From UPXZ01 sp964498765 (GTDB lineage Bacteria; Bacteroidota; Bacteroidia; Bacteroidales; Paludibacteraceae), in the NCBI GenBank assembly GCA_964498765.1, contig CAZCIU010000039.1, positions 1-25,812 on the forward strand: DNA of 25,812 nt, in the 5' to 3' direction. Made by a program: the position numbers and the translations under genes. The notes below the pieces were generated by a model. That model saw only the letters and a program-made list of their open reading frames with translations. It was not told the DNA's origin and made no database searches. Of this stretch, positions 6,691 through 14,109 are shown in pieces. Positions within the stretch are counted from its first letter, which is position 1; the number at the start of each line of letters is the position of its first letter.

Positions 6691-7059
6691 GATTTTTTCG
6701 ATGACTAATTTTAATTATGGAAAAGTGAGAGATCTTACCAAGTAAAACTCCCACTCTAATAATTAACCGGATGGAATGTGGATGTAATTGATAGAAATTT
6801 GTGGTGAGCTAACTGAAAAAGCTTGGATGGTGATAAAATTAGCTGAAATTTGGCTCTTTTTAAAGAATGTAGTAAACGCAGAACTCATAAAACCGATTTA
6901 TATTCTTATATATCAGCAAGATACATGATTTTTGACGCGCTGAGAATTGAATAAAATAAATTTGATAGGTCTTTGTGAGGAAATATTTGGAAAAATTGGA
7001 GGGAAAGTTAAAGATTTGGAGAAGGAAAAATTTCCATCAACTGCTACTCTATTTTCAGG

Positions 7060-7096
7060 CATAAAAAAATCCGAACAAATTTCTTTGTCCGGATTT
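7060..7096 (-). terminator. Terminator of the zinc-ribbon gene
   Basis: A 13-bp stem (7067-7079 with 7084-7096) and TTTC-type loop. On the minus strand it pairs fully with one G-U wobble and runs into seven Ts; on the plus strand it has a mismatch. This orientation fits the end of the Nif3/zinc-ribbon unit. Confidence 0.85.
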
Positions 7097-7116
7097 CAAA
7101 TATTTATGTTGCTGAT

Positions 7117-7890
7117 TTATTTCGCTTTTTCCTCGTTTTCGTTTGCAAGATCAAGGTCCACTAAAATTCTACCGCAGTATTCACAAACGATAATTTTTTT
7201 GCGTGAACGAATGTCCAATTGGCGCTGAGCCGGGATTTTGTTGAAGCATCCACCACAAGCATCACGCTGAACAGGTACTACTGCCAAACCATTGCGTGCA
7301 TTTTTACGAATGCGTTTGAATGCAGTAACCAAACGTGGTTCAATCATTGTCTCGATTTTTTTGGCGCGCTCGCGAAGCTTTTCTTCTTCTTGTTTGGTCT
7401 CAGAAACAATCTCGTCCAACTCCCCTCTTTTCTCGTCCAGGTCAAGTTTACGTTCCGATAATTGCTTGGCTGTCTGCTCTTTTTCTTCTTTTTTGGTTTC
7501 CAAAGACGCAGTATATTCGCGAATTCTTTTCTCGCTCAATTCAATTTCAAGTGTCTGAAACTCAATTTCTTTCGAAAGATTATCGTATTCACGGTTGTTA
7601 CGAACGTTATTTTGTTGCTCCTGATAACGCTCAATTTTCATTTTGCTTTCCTCAATTTCCACCTTTTTACCGGTAATCATCGTCTGATATTCAGCCAGTT
7701 CAGTCTCGTAATTTTCCAAACGAGTGCTCAAACCAACGATTTCATCTTCCATATCCTGAACTTCAAGCGGAAGATCACCTCTCAATGTTTTGATTTCATC
7801 AATTTTGGAATTTACCTTTTGAAGGTCGAAAATTGCTTTCAGCTTATCCTCAACGGTGATTTCTTTCTCTTGTTTGCTTGCGGTAGCCAT
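7117..7890 (-). CDS. C4-type zinc-ribbon coiled-coil protein
   Basis: A 257-aa cytosolic protein. Residues about 12-185 are a long, highly charged coiled coil rich in Glu, Lys, Arg and Gln. The C-terminal zinc ribbon has Cys212-GG-Cys215 and Cys236-EY-Cys239, with IPAQRQLDIRS between them. This is the CdsZ-like C4 zinc-ribbon family (PF02591-type), implicated in nucleic-acid or ribosome-related roles; the exact function in Bacteroidota is not settled. It begins 3 nt after the stop of the Nif3-family gene, so the two are one operon, an arrangement widely kept in this phylum. The frame ends before a strong terminator. Confidence 0.88.
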   Translation of the reverse strand: MATASKQEKEITVEDKLKAIFDLQKVNSKIDEIKTLRGDLPLEVQDMEDEIVGLSTRLENYETELAEYQTMITGKKVEIEESKMKIERYQEQQNNVRNNREYDNLSKEIEFQTLEIELSEKRIREYTASLETKKEEKEQTAKQLSERKLDLDEKRGELDEIVSETKQEEEKLRERAKKIETMIEPRLVTAFKRIRKNARNGLAVVPVQRDACGGCFNKIPAQRQLDIRSRKKIIVCEYCGRILVDLDLANENEEKAK

Positions 7891-7893
7891 ATT

Positions 7894-8988
7894 TTAATAA
7901 TAATTAATTGGGTTTGTATTTACTTCCGAAATTCGGACTGCAAAGTTAGGAATTTTTTTTGTAATTATCTCATAAAAAACATCTTTTGTGAATTGCTCGC
8001 TCTCGTAATGACCGATATCGGCAATCAAAATTTTGTTTTCTGCATCAAAAAACTCGTGGTATTTGAAGTCGCCCGAGATATAGACATCCGCGCCGTGCGC
8101 CAATCCGTTACGCAAAAATTCACTTCCGGAACCACCACACAGCGAAACTTTCTTTATTTTTCGACCTGTGAATGGCGTGTGACGAACCACAGAAAGTGAG
8201 AAAACTTTTTTCAAATAATCCAAAAATTGCTTTTCATCCATCTCCTGCTCCAACTCGCCCACCATTCCCAGACCAACTGTATTCCAGCTATTTAGTAATG
8301 GAAAAATATCAAAAGCCGGTTCCTCGTATGGATGTGCTTGCAATAAAACTGATAGAACTTTACTTTGCAAATACTTTGGTAGAATGACTTCTACACGTGT
8401 TTCCGGTTCGGAATGAAGTTTGTTTTTTTCACCAACAAATGGATTGGCGTTTTCATTTGCACGGAAAGTTCCGGTTCCATCTGAATTAAAACTGCAACTG
8501 TCATACTCACCAATATGCCCAGCACCTGCTTTGAATAGTGCCTGTTGCACATTTTCCACATGTTCCTGCGGAACGAACGTAACCAATTTCAGCAAAATTT
8601 CTGATTTTGGTTGAAGAATTTGGCGGTTTATCAATCCGATTTTATCTGCAATTTTTCCATTCACGCCGTTTTTCACATTATCCAAATTGGTATGTGCGGA
8701 ATAAATGGCGATGTCATTTTTGATAGCTTTGACAACGCATCGCTGAATGTAATCTTGCCCTACTATCTTCCTCAATCCTCTGAAAATCAACGGATGATGA
8801 GAAATAATCAGGTTACAATTTTGCTTAATCGCTTCATCAATCACCTCTTCCGTTACATCGATAGAAATCAGCGCACCGGTCACACTCATCAACTTATCGC
8901 CCACGAGCAAACCTGCATTGTCATAGCTTTCCTGCAATGCCAATGGTGCAAATTCTTCAATGATGGATGTGATTTCTGAAACGGTCAT
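7894..8988 (-). CDS. Nif3-family dinuclear metal-centre protein (GTP cyclohydrolase I type 2-like)
   Basis: A 364-aa long-form Nif3/YbgI/YqfO protein. Dinuclear metal motifs visible are SHHPLIF (63-69), SAHTNLDN (about 96-103) and, near the C-terminus, GDFKYHE and IADIGHYESE. The middle (about 130-240) holds the insert typical of long members, with KLVTFVPQEHVENVQQALF, a GAGHIGEYD loop and HPYEEPAFD, which resembles a CutA/PII-like ferredoxin fold. Family members form hexamers; some annotations call them GTP cyclohydrolase I type 2, but their physiological role is uncertain. It lies between DUF5606 and the zinc-ribbon gene on the same strand. I found no promoter box in the 117 bp upstream, so it may be read through from DUF5606. 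Confidence 0.9.
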   Translation of the reverse strand: MTVSEITSIIEEFAPLALQESYDNAGLLVGDKLMSVTGALISIDVTEEVIDEAIKQNCNLIISHHPLIFRGLRKIVGQDYIQRCVVKAIKNDIAIYSAHTNLDNVKNGVNGKIADKIGLINRQILQPKSEILLKLVTFVPQEHVENVQQALFKAGAGHIGEYDSCSFNSDGTGTFRANENANPFVGEKNKLHSEPETRVEVILPKYLQSKVLSVLLQAHPYEEPAFDIFPLLNSWNTVGLGMVGELEQEMDEKQFLDYLKKVFSLSVVRHTPFTGRKIKKVSLCGGSGSEFLRNGLAHGADVYISGDFKYHEFFDAENKILIADIGHYESEQFTKDVFYEIITKKIPNFAVRISEVNTNPINYY

Positions 8989-8996
8989 ATTTTTTT

Positions 8997-9032
8997 AAAG
9001 TTTGAAATTAGAAGGCAGAAATTAGAAATTTT
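8997..9032 (-). repeat. Short-period TTAGAAA repeat copy B
   Basis: It lies directly upstream of the Nif3 start and differs from the copy at 402-437 at 4 of 36 positions. Orientation relative to the gene is the same in both copies. Confidence 0.7.
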
Positions 9033-9070
9033 AAGATCGAAGCACGAAAAATCAAACATTAATGTGCTTA

Positions 9071-9108
9071 TTATAAACTATTTACTGCAAACTATAAACT
9101 AAAAACTA
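9071..9108 (-). repeat. AGTTTATAG heptamer tract at the DUF5606 stop codon
   Basis: On the minus strand the TAG stop opens a run TAGTTTTTAGTTTATAG, then TTTGCAGTAAATAGTTTAT. The same kind of run follows the 53-aa gene (608-645). Confidence 0.5.
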
Positions 9109-9654
9109 TCCTCCCATTTTCCGATTTGCCATCGGTTTTTGAGCTACTTTCGGTTGTTTAACCTGAACTTTTGGTTCTTTTTTGGCTGTTGGTTTAGCTT
9201 CTTTTTTGGCTTTTTCTTTTACTTCGGTTTCTTTTTCGCCTTTTTCCTCAGAAGCTTCGTCTTCTTTCTCGATAAAATCAGTCAAATTATTATCAATCAA
9301 GATGTTGTACCAGGAAATCAATTTGCGGATATCGCTTGGATAAACACGATCTTTGTCGTATTCAGGAAGCACTTCTTCCATGTATTTTCTCAGCGTATCG
9401 TTGTCAGCTTTCGGGTCAATAGTCGCTTTTGCACCATTTTCTTTAGCTTTCACTTTTTCAAGAACTTCGCCAAGTGGCATTTCTTCTGTTTCGGTAAAAA
9501 TAGCGATGTCGCCCAATGAAACAGCTTTATCACGCGCATAGGCCGGAATTCGCTTGCCGTCGGCAAGACCTTCAACGATCAACATGTTTTTTCCTTGTGA
9601 AACAAGTTTGTAAAGTCCGGGTTTTCCGGTTATGGATAAAATTTCTTTTAACAT
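9106..9654 (-). CDS. DUF5606 domain protein with Lys/Ala-rich tail
   Basis: A 182-aa cytosolic protein. The conserved part is residues 1-130: MLKEILSITGKPGLYKLVSQ, then NMLIVEGL, GKRIPAYARDKAVSLGDIAI, a Glu/Lys stretch, and LPEYDKDRVYPSDIRKLISW followed by YNILIDNNLTDF. I recognise this as the Bacteroidota DUF5606 family, whose function is unknown. From about 133 to the end the sequence is low complexity (Glu/Lys, then Ala/Lys/Pro/Gln, ending in NRKMGG), a flexible basic tail of the kind found on RNA- or ribosome-associated proteins; that role is inference. It is the first gene of a unit with Nif3 and the zinc-ribbon protein downstream. Its leader contains a strong hairpin. Confidence 0.82.
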   Translation of the reverse strand: MLKEILSITGKPGLYKLVSQGKNMLIVEGLADGKRIPAYARDKAVSLGDIAIFTETEEMPLGEVLEKVKAKENGAKATIDPKADNDTLRKYMEEVLPEYDKDRVYPSDIRKLISWYNILIDNNLTDFIEKEDEASEEKGEKETEVKEKAKKEAKPTAKKEPKVQVKQPKVAQKPMANRKMGG

Positions 9655-9697
9655 AAAAATAAAATTTACGATATACGATTTTTGATTTTTGATTTAG

Positions 9698-9728
9698 AAA
9701 AAAAAATCTGATTTTGTCATCAGATTTT
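9698..9728 (-). terminator. Terminator behind hisA, inside the predicted DUF5606 leader
   Basis: A 10-bp perfect stem AAAATCTGAT/ATCAGATTTT (9719-9728 with 9703-9712), 6-nt loop, and a run of nine Ts on the minus strand. It is the expected end of the PurF-like/hisA unit, but a consensus promoter lies between hisA and this hairpin, so it would also sit at the 5' end of the DUF5606 message. Confidence 0.8.
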
Positions 9729-9736
9729 ATTTAACA

Positions 9737-9766
9737 CAAAAGTAAGTAATAATTTTGCAATATCAA
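9737..9766 (-). promoter_or_regulatory. Predicted DUF5606 promoter
   Basis: TTG (9766-9764), a 19-bp spacer and TACTTTTG (9744-9737) fit the Bacteroidota consensus. The box ends 8 nt before the hairpin at 9728. The start codon at 9654 is about 80 nt downstream. Confidence 0.55.
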
Positions 9767-9798
9767 TGTAGCAGACGAGATTTTAGGATAAATTTAGA

Positions 9799-10521
9799 CT
9801 ATAAAACGAACCTCTCCAACTCCTTCAACGTAATTCGTCCCTCATAAATGGCTTTTCCAAAAATTACAGCGGGAATTCCGGCTTCTTCTAATTGCTCAAT
9901 ATCTTGAATGCCACTCACTCCCCCACTTGCAATCAAATACGCGTCTGATAGCCTGCGAAGAATATCTTTATAGAGTTCAATTGCAGGTCCTTCGAGCATG
10001 CCGTCTTTGCTAATATCAGTGCAAATAACTTTGGAAATACCTTTTTCGAAATACTGATTGAGAAATGGAATTAATTCTATTTCAGTCGTTTCAGTCCAAC
10101 CTCCAACAGCAATTTTTCTTTCTTTTACATCGGCGCCGAGAATGATTTTTTCAGCACCGTATTTATCAATCCAGGAAGAAAAAACATCCGGATTTTTCAC
10201 GGCGATACTTCCGCCTGTAATCATGGACGCACCGCATTCAAATGCAATTCTCAAATCATCATCCGACTTTAATCCTCCTCCAAAATCAACAACTAAATCG
10301 GTTTTAGAAGTGATATTTTCAAGGACTTTATAGTTGACAATGTGCTGAGACTTAGCCCCATCCAAATCCACCAAATGCAATCTTTTAATTCCAGCATCAG
10401 CAAACATTTTGGCAACTTCCACCGGATTTTCATTGTACACGGTTTTCTGCGCATAATCACCCTGCGTCAATCGGACACATTTTCCCTCAATAATATCAAT
10501 GGCCGGGATTATTTCAATCAC
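9799..10521 (-). CDS. hisA: HisA, ProFAR isomerase of histidine synthesis
   Basis: A 240-aa TIM-barrel isomerase that converts ProFAR to PRFAR in histidine synthesis. Motifs are IIPAIDIIEGKCVRL with catalytic Asp9, HLVDLDGAK, VDFGGGLKSDDDL, the second catalytic Asp in CTDISKDGM, and the C-terminal phosphate site ASGGVSGIQD and VIFGKAIYEG. I chose the GTG at 10521. A longer open frame exists upstream, but its extra 30 residues overlap the preceding gene and do not resemble HisA. The GTG shares bases with the TGA of the PurF-like gene (GTGA), giving translational coupling. No other his gene is in the window, so hisA is detached from the usual hisHAF cluster. Confidence 0.95.
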   Translation of the reverse strand: MIEIIPAIDIIEGKCVRLTQGDYAQKTVYNENPVEVAKMFADAGIKRLHLVDLDGAKSQHIVNYKVLENITSKTDLVVDFGGGLKSDDDLRIAFECGASMITGGSIAVKNPDVFSSWIDKYGAEKIILGADVKERKIAVGGWTETTEIELIPFLNQYFEKGISKVICTDISKDGMLEGPAIELYKDILRRLSDAYLIASGGVSGIQDIEQLEEAGIPAVIFGKAIYEGRITLKELERFVL

Positions 10522-12314
10522 ATCTTTTCCTTTCCTTCGTAGTAGTTTATAAACGCTTTGTTGACCAGTCGCATACCGCCCGGAGTTGGATAATCGCCTG
10601 TAAAATACCAATCGCCTTGGTGATTTGGACAGGCTTCATGAAGTCCTTCAACTGTCTGAAACACAATCTCAACCGGACAATCCACTTCAATTGGCGTAAG
10701 CATTTTAGCTATTTGACGTGAGATTTCTTCCTGAGTAAACGGACTGTAAATTTCTTTCACATAATTCACAACATCCTCTTTTATGTAATGCTCCTGCGCT
10801 TTACTTTTGTGGTAAACTTCTTCAATAATTTTTTCTCTTCCGGTTTCTTTGAGAAGCGCTATGGCAGCTCTGAAAGCACAGAATTCACTCATCATTGACA
10901 TGTCAATTCCGTAATAATCTGGATAACGAACTTGTGGCGAGGAAGAAACGATGACAATTTTCTTAGGTTCAAGTCGATTGATAATTGATAAAATACTCTG
11001 TTTCAACGTTGTACCTCGTACGATTGAGTCATCAATTACAATTAAATTATCTTGTTTTCCTCTGCGAATGGAACTCCAAGTTACGTCATACACGTGCTTC
11101 GCAAGATCATTTCGCTCTTTATTTTGAGAAATAAAGGTTCGAAGCTTAATATCTTTTATCAGCACTTTTTCGATGTGCGGATCAATACCAGTTAGCTCTT
11201 TTATCCCTTGCGTCATGCCATAAAAAGCAACTTCAGCCGTATTTGGAATAAAAGAAAATATAGAATTTTCAATTTCGCCGTTAACAGATTTCAATATTTG
11301 CTTGGACAAAGACCCTCCAAGTTTTTTTCTTTCCTTATAAATTTCAACGTCATTTCCGCGAGAAAAATAAATTCGCTCAAAAGAACAAGGTTTGGGATCT
11401 TGAGTTGGAATTCGAATGGTATCAAAGTAAATCTGACCATTTTTCTTAATAATCATTATCTGGCCAGGTTTCAGTTCATGGATATTTTCTTCAGTTACAC
11501 CCATTACAGTCTGTAATGCAGCACGTTCAGAAGTAACGACAGCAATTTCATCATCTTGATAATAAAATGCTGTGCGAATTCCATCCGGATCACGAAAAGC
11601 GAAGGCATCACCGTGTCCCAACATTCCACAAATCACATAACCACCATCCCAGTTTTTCTCTGATTTACGAATAAAAGAAGGTATATCCAGCTGTTCTTCA
11701 ATCTTTTGCGTGATTTGAACGTCGTTGGTATAACGCTTTTTGATTTGTTCGTATTCTGCCTGAACCTCGTTATCCAGCTTATTTCCAAGTGATTCAAGCA
11801 TCAGAAAAGTATCCGCTTTATCACGAGGATGCTGACCTTGATTTGTCAAACGCTCAAAAATTTCATCCACATTCGTTAGATTAAAATTTCCGGCAAGTAC
11901 CAAAGTCCGAGCTTTCCAGTTGTGGCGACGTAAAAAAGGATGAATATAAGAAAGTCCACTCCAGTTGGTAGTGCTGTATCTGAGATGTCCGAGGAAAAGT
12001 TCTCCTGCAAACGGAAGGTTCATTTTAGCATACACAGGATCGTCAATTTGACCGTTGTGCTGCTCCATTTTATCATTTATATTGCCAAAAATCTGCTGAA
12101 TAGCATTTTTTCCCTCCACACGCTCTCTCCAGATGTACTCTTCACCTGCAGGAATATCAAGTTTCAAGGTGGCAATCCCAGCCCCTTCCTGGCCGCGATT
12201 ATGTTGTTTTTCCATCAAAAGATACATTTTATGCAAACCATATTGCCATGTATCATACTTTTTTTGATAATAATCCAGTGGCTTCAAAAGCCTAACCATT
12301 GCTATTCCACACAT
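10518..12314 (-). CDS. Amidophosphoribosyltransferase-like protein (class II glutamine amidotransferase + PRTase)
   Basis: A 598-aa relative of PurF. The N-terminal Ntn glutaminase has Cys2 after Met removal, HNRGQEGAGIA (38-48), GHLRYST (109-115) and GNFNLTN (142-148). RDPDGIR (241-247) and YFSRGNDVEIYKERKKLG (316-333) follow. The PRPP-binding loop NLIVIDDSIVRGTT (423-436) marks the C-terminal phosphoribosyltransferase domain. PurF normally takes glutamine and PRPP to phosphoribosylamine. This protein is about 100 residues longer than usual PurF, with added sequence in the glutaminase domain (about 55-100 and 185-220) and at the C-terminus. Bacteroidota often carry such a long paralogue beside a normal PurF, so I leave the symbol blank. 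It is coupled to hisA by a 4-nt overlap. Confidence 0.85.
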   Translation of the reverse strand: MCGIAMVRLLKPLDYYQKKYDTWQYGLHKMYLLMEKQHNRGQEGAGIATLKLDIPAGEEYIWRERVEGKNAIQQIFGNINDKMEQHNGQIDDPVYAKMNLPFAGELFLGHLRYSTTNWSGLSYIHPFLRRHNWKARTLVLAGNFNLTNVDEIFERLTNQGQHPRDKADTFLMLESLGNKLDNEVQAEYEQIKKRYTNDVQITQKIEEQLDIPSFIRKSEKNWDGGYVICGMLGHGDAFAFRDPDGIRTAFYYQDDEIAVVTSERAALQTVMGVTEENIHELKPGQIMIIKKNGQIYFDTIRIPTQDPKPCSFERIYFSRGNDVEIYKERKKLGGSLSKQILKSVNGEIENSIFSFIPNTAEVAFYGMTQGIKELTGIDPHIEKVLIKDIKLRTFISQNKERNDLAKHVYDVTWSSIRRGKQDNLIVIDDSIVRGTTLKQSILSIINRLEPKKIVIVSSSPQVRYPDYYGIDMSMMSEFCAFRAAIALLKETGREKIIEEVYHKSKAQEHYIKEDVVNYVKEIYSPFTQEEISRQIAKMLTPIEVDCPVEIVFQTVEGLHEACPNHQGDWYFTGDYPTPGGMRLVNKAFINYYEGKEKM

Positions 12315-12419
12315 AAATGCTTGTGATTTTTATTTCAAATTTCCGTTAAAAAAAGAAGTTGCAAATTTCCGATTTTTTCGCCAAATATTAAAGTTAATTC
12401 TATATTTTTTTCAAGAAAT

Positions 12420-13415
12420 TTATTGCTCCAAATTTACAATTGTACGTCCTTTTAGTTTTCCTTTCAGTATCAAAGAAATAGCTTCCGGAAGTTCATTCAG
12501 AGTAATTTCATTGTAAATATTCAGCAAATTTTCCGGTTTCCAATCCGATGCAAGTTTCTGCCAAAGTTTGGCGCGAAGTTCCATGGGATAATTTTGAGCA
12601 GAAATTCCAATCAAGGAAATTCCTCGTAAAATAAAAGGGAAAACCGATATATATAATTCCGTGGAAGACACACTTCCACAAGTAGTCACAACTCCAAGCG
12701 GATTCAAACTTTTCAAAATATTTTCTAAAATTGGACCTCCAACCGTATCAATTCCACCGGCATATTTTGAAGATAAAATCGGTTTTTTATCCAAAGCCAA
12801 AAAATCATTTCTAGAAATAATTTCTTTTGCTCCAAGGCCTTCAAGAAATGGAAATTCTGTCTCTTTGCCGGAAACTGCCACAGTATCATAACTCATTTTA
12901 TTCAAAATACTTAACGCAACTGAACCAACACCTCCTGTAGCACCCGAAACAATGATTTTTCCATTTTCTGGTTTCACTAATTCTGAAAGACGGCTATAAG
13001 AAATGCCAGCGGTAAAGCCTGCGGTTCCAATAATCATAGCTTCTTTCAAACTAAGATTTTCGGGTAATTTCACCACCCATTCTGCCGGAACACGTATATA
13101 CTGCCCAAAACCGCCAGACGTATTCATTCCCAAATCGTAACCGGAAACGATAACTTTTTCTCCTTCTGTAAAAGACTTGCTTTCGCTCGACACTACAATT
13201 CCAGCTGCATCAATTCCAGGTGTGTGAGGATAATTTTTAGTAACTCCCTTATTTCCAATGGCTGAAAGTGCATCTTTATAATTTAGCGAAGAATAATGTA
13301 CACGAATCAAAACATCGTTTATCGGTAAATCATCTATGTTTAATTCTTTAACTTCCTGAATGTAATTACCATCTTTTTCGGAAACGAGAAGCGCGTTGTA
13401 TTTAATATTTTCCAT
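12420..13415 (-). CDS. AcuI/YhdH-type NADPH:quinone reductase family (acrylyl-CoA reductase-like)
   Basis: A 331-aa zinc-free medium-chain dehydrogenase/reductase. The N-terminal GroES-like domain has SSLNYKDALSAIGNKG (42-57) and TPGIDAAGIV (66-75). The Rossmann site is IIVSGATGGVGSVAL (154-168). These and the C-terminal KLKGRTIVNL match the YhdH/YhfP/AcuI group, whose studied members reduce acryloyl-CoA with NADPH; some are annotated only as quinone oxidoreductases. No catalytic zinc ligands are apparent. It sits alone between the bactofilin terminator and the PurF-like gene, all on the minus strand. The substrate here is not shown by context. Confidence 0.86.
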   Translation of the reverse strand: MENIKYNALLVSEKDGNYIQEVKELNIDDLPINDVLIRVHYSSLNYKDALSAIGNKGVTKNYPHTPGIDAAGIVVSSESKSFTEGEKVIVSGYDLGMNTSGGFGQYIRVPAEWVVKLPENLSLKEAMIIGTAGFTAGISYSRLSELVKPENGKIIVSGATGGVGSVALSILNKMSYDTVAVSGKETEFPFLEGLGAKEIISRNDFLALDKKPILSSKYAGGIDTVGGPILENILKSLNPLGVVTTCGSVSSTELYISVFPFILRGISLIGISAQNYPMELRAKLWQKLASDWKPENLLNIYNEITLNELPEAISLILKGKLKGRTIVNLEQ

Positions 13416-13452
13416 TGTGATGTTTATATAAAAAATTCAAACTGAAGCAAAT

Positions 13453-13482
13453 AAAAAAAGTTGAGCTAAACCCAACTTTTTT
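13453..13482 (-). terminator. Terminator of the bactofilin gene
   Basis: A 10-bp stem AAAAAAGTTG/CAACTTTTTT (13454-13463 with 13473-13482) with a 9-nt loop and T-runs on both sides. It lies 20 nt past the bactofilin stop. Confidence 0.8.
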
Positions 13483-13502
13483 GCTATATCGCTATTATTT
13501 AA

Positions 13503-13913
13503 TCATTTTGCTGTTTGCTGAGGAGCAGCTTGTGGAGCCTGCTGAGCGTTGTCTCTCATGGAACAAGTTCCGTTAAAAATTGCATTTGGCTCAACAATCA
13601 GAGATTTAATTTTTACGTCGCCATTCAGTTCTGCAGTTGATCTAAGTGTCAGGGAATTAGACGCTAAGATATTGCCATTGATTTTTCCGATTATTTCAGC
13701 ATTCGCACAAGTCAAAGAACCTTTCAAATATCCTTTCTCGCCGATTACCACTTTATTTTTACCGAAAATATCACCTTCTACTTCACCATCCAAACGAAAA
13801 TCGGATTCAACTGTCACCTTTCCAACAATTTTGGTTCCGGCTGCAATAATATTAATAATGCCATTCCCAAAAGTTGATGTATTTTTATCTGTATCCTCTA
13901 AAAATCTTGCCAT
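13503..13913 (-). CDS. Bactofilin, polymer-forming cytoskeletal protein
   Basis: A 136-aa small cytoskeletal protein. Residues about 20-110 show the repeating hydrophobic/Gly pattern of a right-handed beta-helix: INIIAAGTKIVGKVTVESDF, GEVEGDIFGKNKVVIGEKG, CANAEIIGKINGNILASN and LNGDVKIKSLIVEPNAIFNG. The polar N-terminal and the Gln/Ala/Pro-rich C-terminal tails (QQAPQAAPQQTAK) are typical of bactofilins, which polymerise without nucleotide and scaffold cell-envelope enzymes. There is no membrane segment, so it acts at the inner face of the envelope. The gene stands alone with its own terminator; no peptidase or other known partner is adjacent. Confidence 0.92.
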   Translation of the reverse strand: MARFLEDTDKNTSTFGNGIINIIAAGTKIVGKVTVESDFRLDGEVEGDIFGKNKVVIGEKGYLKGSLTCANAEIIGKINGNILASNSLTLRSTAELNGDVKIKSLIVEPNAIFNGTCSMRDNAQQAPQAAPQQTAK

Positions 13914-14066
13914 AATTCTAATTTTATAAGATTATTTTATTTTGTATTTTATTTTTTGACCTTCGAAAAACCTCATTTTACATAGCTAAATCAACGATAA
14001 CAATATTACTCCAAAGGTTAAGGTTTTTATTTTATTTGATTTTTCAAAATTAAAAAATAATTGCTA

Positions 14067-14097
14067 ATTAAAAAAGTTTTTTGTCAAATAAAAACTT
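14067..14097 (-). terminator. Terminator of the tldD/tldE-like operon
   Basis: The stem AAGTTTTT/AAAAACTT (14074-14081 with 14090-14097), 8-nt loop, is followed on the minus strand by a T-run. It lies 13 nt past the stop of the TldE-like gene. Confidence 0.65.
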
Positions 14098-14109
14098 CTA
14101 TCAATTCCA

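Larger units (their letters stand above)
6078..7059. other. AT-rich intergenic region of about 1 kb, no convincing gene
   Basis: No coding region of normal length or recognisable RNA gene is visible. The XRE-proximal part (6078-6545) is extremely AT-rich. It holds several TGTAAATAT-like sites and an 11-bp inverted repeat (AATTAAATAGC at 6236-6246, GCTATTTAATT at 6314-6324). The middle carries a 10-bp palindrome at 6578-6603 inside a possible 51-aa ORF, and a minus-strand hairpin at 6724-6755. The part from 6720 to 7050 is less AT-rich and purine-biased on the plus strand, as if it were degraded coding DNA or an RNA gene, but all frames break up. Confidence 0.6.

Noticed and set aside
6763..6888. 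Minus-strand 41-aa frame (MSSAFTTFFKKSQ...)
   Set aside because: No conserved features, no promoter box or start context, and it competes with an equally open plus-strand frame of 46 codons; likely chance.
6078..7059. Replication origin in the AT-rich gap
   Set aside because: No cluster of TTATNCACA-type DnaA boxes and no dnaA, parAB or gidA-type neighbours.
6600..7059. 6S RNA, tmRNA, SRP RNA or RNase P RNA in the gap
   Set aside because: None of the conserved core sequences I know (for example the tmRNA T-arm, or GAGGAAAGTCC of RNase P) is present. A 6S-like fold could not be shown by eye, so I leave it as unassigned.
6947..7228. Plus-strand frame of 93 codons between the XRE and zinc-ribbon genes
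   Set aside because: It starts at TTG, runs through the minus-strand terminator and ends inside the zinc-ribbon gene in antisense; no family resemblance.
7462..8199. Plus-strand 245-codon frame
   Set aside because: It is antisense to the zinc-ribbon coiled coil and Nif3, both of which have clear families; Phe/Ile-rich composition is the mirror of Lys/Glu-rich coding.
9139..9519. Plus-strand Phe-rich 126-codon frame
   Set aside because: It is the antisense shadow of the Lys/Glu-rich tail of DUF5606.
10522..10611. N-terminal extension of HisA from an ATG at 10611
   Set aside because: The extra 30 residues are basic, read out of frame through the end of the PurF-like gene and do not resemble HisA. 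The GTG at 10521 gives the normal length.
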